Source of the DNA: Streptomyces sp. NBC_00459
GTDB lineage: Bacteria; Actinomycetota; Actinomycetes; Streptomycetales; Streptomycetaceae
Reading direction: 5' to 3'
NCBI RefSeq assembly: GCF_036013955.1
Contig: NZ_CP107903.1
Location: 2,108,001-2,172,000 of the forward strand
DNA length: 64,000 nucleotides
The notes below the pieces were generated by a model that saw nothing but the letters and a program-made list of their open reading frames with translations, did no database searches and was not told the DNA's origin. The translations under genes and the position numbers were made by a program. Positions 59,584 through 64,000 of the stretch are shown piece by piece. The stretch's first letter is position 1. Every line of letters begins with the position of its first letter.

Positions 59584-60327
59584 TCAGGACTGGCTGAACA
59601 CACCGTTCAGCCAGTCCTGCCAGGCGGCCTCGCACTCCTTGATCTCGCCGCTCTCGGCACCCGGCGTGAAGTCGTGCAGGGAGATGCCCACCGGGTAGCC
59701 CCAGTGGTTCCGCCCGAAGAAGCGGGTGAGTCCCCGGTCCGTGCGCAGCCCGATGAAGTAGGGGTTGCGGAAGTCGACCACGGCCTCGAACACATCCGGC
59801 CCCCGGACGGTCACCCGCGCACCGGCGGCCACGTCCTCCCCGAGCCCGAGCGCCCGCGCGACGACGGCGAGGGCGTCAGGAGTCCTGGAGCCCTCGGGCC
59901 CGTCGAAGGTGGCGAAGGCGACCGGCCGGGGCGCGAAATGGACGAGATACTCGCGCAGGGTGTGCAGATAGAAGTCGGTGTGCTTGGCGGCGCCGTCGTA
60001 CTGGTTGTCCCAGTCGTCGACGAAGATCCCGCTGTGCACGTAACGCACCCAGGCCCGTCGGCCCTCGTCACGCGGCTCGACGGTGTAGTCGAGCTGGTTG
60101 AGGGTCTGTTCGGAGATGCCCTCGACGTCCTCGACGCGGTTGGTGTAGCGGTGCGGCGGGTCCCAGGCGGTGACCTCGGACCCGAAGGGCCCCTTGCCAC
60201 CGACCCGTGGCTCCGGCGGCTCCATCGGCCACAGATATCCACCGGTCCCGGTGGTGATCGCCGCCCACACCTCCTCGGGCGTGGCGTCGACCTCGAACTC
60301 ACGGGCGATCTCGAATTCCTTGGGCAT
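59584..60327 (-). CDS. SRPBCC (activator of Hsp90 ATPase-like) domain protein
   Basis: A 247-residue START-fold protein with a hydrophobic pocket. It starts at ATG 60327 (FEIAREFEVDATPEEVWAAI), the standard SRPBCC opening. The first domain (about 1-150) is followed by a shorter second one (about 155-247). It lies 17 bases after an ArsR-type regulator gene, a pairing seen in many actinobacteria. The ligand is unknown. Confidence 0.88.
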   Translation of the reverse strand: MPKEFEIAREFEVDATPEEVWAAITTGTGGYLWPMEPPEPRVGGKGPFGSEVTAWDPPHRYTNRVEDVEGISEQTLNQLDYTVEPRDEGRRAWVRYVHSGIFVDDWDNQYDGAAKHTDFYLHTLREYLVHFAPRPVAFATFDGPEGSRTPDALAVVARALGLGEDVAAGARVTVRGPDVFEAVVDFRNPYFIGLRTDRGLTRFFGRNHWGYPVGISLHDFTPGAESGEIKECEAAWQDWLNGVFSQS

Positions 60328-60344
60328 GGCGGGCTCCTTGCCGT

Positions 60345-60944
60345 TCACGGTGCCAACTCGGTCTGCTTGAGGGTGGGATGGACGGCCACGACGATCCGGT
60401 GGTCGCGGCCGGTGTCGGCGTCCGGCGAGTCGTACTTGCGCACCAGCGCGGCGACTCCCGCCGTCAACTCCTCGATGAACGCGGCCCGTTCGGCCGCCGA
60501 GGCGAAGCGCACCTCGCCGTCCAGCGCGTACGTGGCGAGCCCTTTGCGGGCCTTCGTCGCGCCGGTGATCAGTGCCCCGACGTCCCGCACCAGCCGTGCC
60601 CCGACCGCCAGCAGCCAGCGCGCGGAGAGCTGGTCCCTGAAACGGTCGGGATCGGGCTGCACTGCGGCCAGGGCGAGCGGCGAGATGACGTACGACGCGG
60701 CGGTCGCCCGCATCAGCCGCTCGGTGACATTGCCCTTGCGGCGCTCCCCGGCAAGCTCGACCAGTCCGTGCCGCTCCAGCGCCTTGAGGTGGTAGTTCAC
60801 CTTCTGCCGCGGCAGTCCGACCTTGCCGGCCAGCATGGCCGCCGACGCGGGTCCGGCGGCCAGCTCGGCGAGCAGCCGGCCCCTTATGGGGTCCAGCGAG
60901 ACGGCGGCGGCCGCCGGGTCCTCGATCACGGTGACGTCCAGCAT
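60345..60944 (-). CDS. ArsR-type winged-helix regulator
   Basis: A 199-residue regulator with an N-terminal winged HTH (about 10-85): LDPIRGRLLAELAAGPASAA, then GLPRQKVNYHLKALERHGLV. There are no metal-binding CxC residues, so it responds to something other than a metal. The C-terminal extension (about 95-199) may bind a ligand. It is translated just before the SRPBCC gene and probably controls it. Confidence 0.9.
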   Translation of the reverse strand: MLDVTVIEDPAAAAVSLDPIRGRLLAELAAGPASAAMLAGKVGLPRQKVNYHLKALERHGLVELAGERRKGNVTERLMRATAASYVISPLALAAVQPDPDRFRDQLSARWLLAVGARLVRDVGALITGATKARKGLATYALDGEVRFASAAERAAFIEELTAGVAALVRKYDSPDADTGRDHRIVVAVHPTLKQTELAP

Positions 60945-61046
60945 GGCTCCACCGTCTCACCGAACACTTTTTTTGTCCAGGGGAGAAAAGTCTTCGGTGA
61001 GACCTCGGCGAGACAGGCTCATTCGGGCCGGATCGTCCAGGCAGGC

Positions 61047-61751
61047 TCATTCGGGGACGAGCCCCAGGACGTACGAGTACCGACTGCCCGTCACCGACTT
61101 CACCGCGGGATGCGTCCGCACGCGCTCCCACAGCGCGCCGACCACCTCGGCGCCCTCCCCCGGGTCGGCGACGGCCACCTCGTAGGACTCCGGGCTCTCC
61201 CACTCCGCGTAGTTCAGGACATGGGTGCCGTCCTGGCTCAGATGGAAGTGGGCCGAGATGAGCCCGCGGTCGCTCTCCAGCGACTCGGCGAGGGCACCGA
61301 GCACCAGGTCGACCCACTCGCGCCGCCGCTCCGCGGCTCCTTCCTCGAAGTCGATCCGGACGGTCACGACGAGCCCGGGAACGCGCACGTCCCCGGTGGC
61401 CCGCTCCTGGCTGCGGTACCGCCGGTACCGGTCGAGAGCGACCCGCTCGATCCCCGGCACGGCGGTGTCGATCTCGTCGACGCGCTCCTGCCGCTGGGTC
61501 TTGAGAAAGGCCTCGTAGTCCTGCTCGCGGGCCCACTGGGAGTGGTGGAGCAGAGTGGTCCCGTCATGACCGGCGTAGACGAAGTAACCGAGCCCTCCCC
61601 GCACCGGCCAGGCCCGGCGCTCCCAGGTCGCGGCGATCGCGTCGACCGTCTCCCGCTGCCGCTCGGGTGTACCGACCCGCCAGGTACTGAAGAAGGGCGC
61701 TTCGACGTCCGGGCGGGTGAGGTCGGGGTATGCGTCGGTACGACGGGTCAT
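61047..61751 (-). CDS. Protein with two antibiotic-biosynthesis-monooxygenase (ABM) domains
   Basis: A 234-residue protein built from two ferredoxin-like ABM domains in tandem (about 18-110 and 125-232). Each has the DGT-x-H-x-x-(Q/E)W signature: DGTTLLHHSQWAREQDYEAF and DGTHVLNYAEWESPESYEVA. Such domains are cofactor-independent monooxygenases or small-ligand binding proteins. The duplication suggests a dimer made within one chain. It stands alone. Confidence 0.88.
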   Translation of the reverse strand: MTRRTDAYPDLTRPDVEAPFFSTWRVGTPERQRETVDAIAATWERRAWPVRGGLGYFVYAGHDGTTLLHHSQWAREQDYEAFLKTQRQERVDEIDTAVPGIERVALDRYRRYRSQERATGDVRVPGLVVTVRIDFEEGAAERRREWVDLVLGALAESLESDRGLISAHFHLSQDGTHVLNYAEWESPESYEVAVADPGEGAEVVGALWERVRTHPAVKSVTGSRYSYVLGLVPE

Positions 61752-61843
61752 GGCAGCCTCCGTTGATCGGCATCGATGCTCACGCCGACCAGCCTCCGAC
61801 CTCGACCAAGGTTGAGGTCAAGCTCTGCTGGAGACCAACTCCC

Positions 61844-62539
61844 CTACCCCTTGAGCCCGTTGCCCGGGCCTCGCTCGTCCAGTCGCGCCAACTGACCCTG
61901 GAACCAGTCGAGCCGGGCCTGCAACAGGGCGGCCTCGGCGACGAGTTCGGGCACCCCCAGCCCCTCGGCCACGCCCGGGAGATCGCCGACCGAAGTGGCG
62001 CCGCCGCTCCCCGCCACGACCCGCAGCCCGTCCCCGGCCAGCCGCGCGAACCCCGCGAGCGACACGGACGTACGCCCTCGTACGCAGCCCGCGCACGCGG
62101 CGGCCAGACCGCGCCACCCGGGCCTTCCCCAGCCCGCGTCGGCGAGCACGGCGGCGACCGCACCGCAGGCACAGGGCCCGACGGTCGCGACGCGCACCCG
62201 CTGCCGGGCGTAGCGGAAGCCGAGCTCGAAGCGGATGTAGGCACCGAGGACGGTGACGTCGAGCAGCACGGCCGACCGGTGCTCGGCGGTGCACAGCAAC
62301 CCCTCGGCTGTCGCCCGGTCGTGCACACAGTGGAAACCGCAGTCGCAGCGGCGGTTCGGCGCACGGTGTCGCAGACCGTAGACGCAGGACGCGTCGGCGA
62401 GCACCCCGTACGGCAGCGCGCCGCCCAGCGACACCCCGGTGAACCCGGCCCGGGTGCCGTCCTGGGACAGCACCGGGTGGGCGATCTTGTATCCGGTCGG
62501 CGGCTCCGCCGGACGTTCCTCGGGGAGCCGCAGCCTCAT
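61844..62539 (-). CDS. Cysteine-containing protein of unknown function
   Basis: A 231-residue protein translated after a tiny gene (ATGA overlap at 62536-62539). It has three cysteine groups that could bind a metal: CDCGFHCVH, CACG and CAGC. N-terminal TGYKIAHPVLSQDGTRAGFT and a C-terminal helical stretch rich in Leu/Gly are seen. No family is recognised. The cysteine-histidine cluster suggests zinc or iron-sulfur binding. Confidence 0.7.
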   Translation of the reverse strand: MRLRLPEERPAEPPTGYKIAHPVLSQDGTRAGFTGVSLGGALPYGVLADASCVYGLRHRAPNRRCDCGFHCVHDRATAEGLLCTAEHRSAVLLDVTVLGAYIRFELGFRYARQRVRVATVGPCACGAVAAVLADAGWGRPGWRGLAAACAGCVRGRTSVSLAGFARLAGDGLRVVAGSGGATSVGDLPGVAEGLGVPELVAEAALLQARLDWFQGQLARLDERGPGNGLKG

Positions 62540-62667
62540 CGGGCGACCGGAGTCTCTTCGACGGATGCCTCCAACTCATCGACTTCTTCGGGGAGTTGGA
62601 GTTCCTCCTCACGGACGGGGACCTGTTCCTCCGCGACACCGGTGGCGAGTGCCTTGCCGAGCCTCAT
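62536..62667 (-). CDS. 43-residue acidic protein upstream of the Cys-rich protein
   Basis: A small gene from ATG 62667, with a strong GGGAGG ribosome site just before it; an in-frame start at 62709 lacks one. The product (MRLGKALATGVAEEQVPVRE and on to SVEETPVAR) is strongly acidic. The stop overlaps the start of the next gene (ATGA), so the two are coupled. The function is unknown. Confidence 0.6.
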   Translation of the reverse strand: MRLGKALATGVAEEQVPVREEELQLPEEVDELEASVEETPVAR

Positions 62668-62841
62668 GACGCCTCCCATGACCTGCTGTTCGGTGACCGT
62701 CCCACCCATGGTGACCCATGGAGCCCCGAGTTGGCACCAGCGCCTCCCGCTTTCCGACCCCCCAAACCGAAAGCATTGCTTACGAATACCAGGTACAAGA
62801 TTTAAGTGGAGCTTCATGAACTCCTTGCCGAGACTGTTCGC

Positions 62842-63744
62842 ATGACAACACCACCCGTGCCGTCCGCTCCCCCCTTCGGCCGCGCCCTGTGTGCGATGGT
62901 CACCCCCTTCACCGCAGAGGGCGCCCTGGACCTCGACGGCGCCCAGCGGCTCGCCGGCCGGCTGGTGACCGGCGGCTGCGACGGCCTCGTCCTCTCCGGC
63001 ACGACGGGCGAGTCCCCGACCACGACGGACGCGGAGAAGTCGGCACTGGTACGGGCGGTGCGGGAGGCGGTCGGTGCGGGAGTGTCGATCCTGGCGGGCA
63101 TCGGCACCGCGGACACCCTGCACTCCGTCGAACTGGCGCGGGCCGCCGAAAAGGCGGGCGCGGACGCCCTGTTGGCGGTCGCCCCCTACTACAGCCGCCC
63201 CCCGCAGGACGCGATCGAGGCCCACTTCCGGGAACTGGCGGACGCCTCCTCGCTGCCCCTCGCCCTGTACGACATCCCGGGCCGCACCGGTGTCCGCATC
63301 GAGCCGGAGACGATGATCCGCCTCGCCGGCCACCCGAGGATCGTCGCCGTGAAGGACTGCGCGTACGACCTGATGGGCACCCAGAAGGTGTTGTCCCGGA
63401 CCGACTTGGCGTTCTACACGGGCTGCGACGAGTACGTGCTGGCGCTGTACGCACTGGGCGGCGCCGGATACATCAGCACCGTGGCCAATGTGATCCCCCG
63501 TCACTTCCGGTCGGTCATCGACACGTTCGACGCGGGCGACACGGCCGAGGCCGCCCGGCTCCAGCAACGGGCGCTTCCGCTCACCGAGTTGATGACGGCG
63601 TCGGGACTGCCGGGCGCGGTGACGGCCAAGGCCCTGCTCGGGCGACTGGACCTGCCCTCGGGCCCGGTACGAGCGCCACTACGTCCGGCCGAGCGAAGGA
63701 CGACGGACCAACTACTGACGGCGTACGAGGAGTTGACCGCATAG
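62842..63744 (+). CDS. dapA: 4-hydroxy-tetrahydrodipicolinate synthase paralogue
   Basis: Condenses pyruvate with aspartate semialdehyde in lysine/diaminopimelate synthesis. The 300-residue protein from ATG 62842 has the family features: GALCAMVTPF-like ALCAMVTPFTAEGALD, SGTTGESPTTT, YDIPGRTGVRIEPET (Tyr and Arg of the active site) and the Schiff-base Lys in IVAVKDCAYD. Unlike the two DHDPS-family genes in the sugar-acid operons it keeps the GTTGE and GRTG motifs of true DapA. The start is uncertain, since an in-frame GTG at 62806 exists. Confidence 0.88.
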   Translation: MTTPPVPSAPPFGRALCAMVTPFTAEGALDLDGAQRLAGRLVTGGCDGLVLSGTTGESPTTTDAEKSALVRAVREAVGAGVSILAGIGTADTLHSVELARAAEKAGADALLAVAPYYSRPPQDAIEAHFRELADASSLPLALYDIPGRTGVRIEPETMIRLAGHPRIVAVKDCAYDLMGTQKVLSRTDLAFYTGCDEYVLALYALGGAGYISTVANVIPRHFRSVIDTFDAGDTAEAARLQQRALPLTELMTASGLPGAVTAKALLGRLDLPSGPVRAPLRPAERRTTDQLLTAYEELTA

Positions 63745-63756
63745 AGTCCGGCGGCG

Positions 63757-63795
63757 GGGGAGGGGCGAGGTCCGTTTCGGACCTCGCCCCTCCCC
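63757..63795. terminator. Strong bidirectional terminator
   Basis: Perfect 18-bp arms GGGGAGGGGCGAGGTCCG / CGGACCTCGCCCCTCCCC with loop TTT, between the convergent dapA paralogue and the small secreted-protein gene. Confidence 0.92.
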
Positions 63796-63806
63796 AGAGC
63801 CATGGA

Positions 63807-64000
63807 TCATTCCCAGCGATACCCGTCGCCCAACAGCAGGAAGTGCTCCAGCACGTCCTCCATCGGGTCGTCGATCTGACCGACGTTGACGAGCCCGATC
63901 TTGGGACCGTTGTGCGAGTTCGTGTTGTACTCGTCCGCGCACGCCGTCCCCGCGGGGAGCCCGCAGACCACGGCCGCGGTGGCCGCCCCCGTCAGCCAGC
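63807..64000 (-). CDS. Small secreted protein, N-terminal part outside the window
   Basis: The last 64 residues of a minus-strand gene whose start lies beyond base 64000. The visible part begins with what looks like the end of a signal peptide (LTGAATAAVVCGLPAGTACA), followed by a short mature region DEYNTNSHNGPKIGLVNVGQ and an acidic end (DPMEDVLEHFLLLGDGYRWE). Two cysteines flank the cleavage region. The asparagine-rich stretch recalls small secreted Streptomyces surface proteins, but I do not recognise the family. Confidence 0.7.
   Translation of the reverse strand, partial: WLTGAATAAVVCGLPAGTACADEYNTNSHNGPKIGLVNVGQIDDPMEDVLEHFLLLGDGYRWE

Overview
The window is very GC-rich, with codon third positions almost all G or C. 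It carries MsiK-style ABC importers without an ATPase, many twin-arginine (Tat) signal peptides, a mycothiol-dependent enzyme, and a 19-base core repeated exactly at four places. All of this points to a Streptomyces (or close relative) chromosome, and the content suggests life on decaying plant material.

Layout. 1-5150: end of a GNAT acetyltransferase, a penicillin-binding protein, a purine permease, and a SigE-type ECF sigma factor with a coupled membrane protein. 5257-32876: a pectin-degradation island. PL3 and PL4 lyases, two PL9-type lyases, a double GH43 protein and an acid phosphatase come first. They are followed by a run of 16 minus-strand genes (32876 down to 13719): GntR regulator, DHDPS-family lyase, IlvD/Edd dehydratase, two ABC permeases, PL1, Gfo/Idh oxidoreductase, PmoA-like protein, GH43, a PL1-CE8 fusion, the ABC binding protein, CE12, PL1, CE8, CE8 and an alpha/beta hydrolase. 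Many neighbours overlap by 4 bases or less, so translation is probably coupled. Secreted enzymes cut homogalacturonan and rhamnogalacturonan and remove methyl and acetyl groups; the importer takes up products; the cytoplasmic enzymes open an oxidative sugar-acid route.

33064-44350: metal-dependent hydrolase, mycothiol-type protein and MFS exporter, then a divergent pair for oxidative uronate breakdown (kdgD with a coupled unknown protein, and udh). Next come a DeoR regulator and a second ABC importer with a zinc dehydrogenase, probably for a polyol. 44500-51950: TetR regulators, a SnoaL-like protein, a double TerD protein, an FBP zinc-finger protein, an SGNH hydrolase, and ACC deaminase with a GntR regulator.

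52039-55640 holds the most striking locus: a bacterial Ro60 orthologue (Rsr) preceded on the same strand by two tandem RNAs. Each contains a circularly permuted tRNA mimic (T arm, acceptor 3' strand, short loop, acceptor 5' strand, D arm) closed by a long stem carrying a Ro-type binding motif. These are YrlA-type Y RNAs that imitate two different tRNA classes. Just upstream lies a PhoX-type phosphatase with a two-repeat PHO box. The rest (55766-64000) has a large protein of unknown function, a secreted nuclease/phosphatase-fold protein, an ArsR/SRPBCC pair, a double ABM protein, a small coupled unknown operon, a dapA paralogue and the end of a small secreted protein gene.
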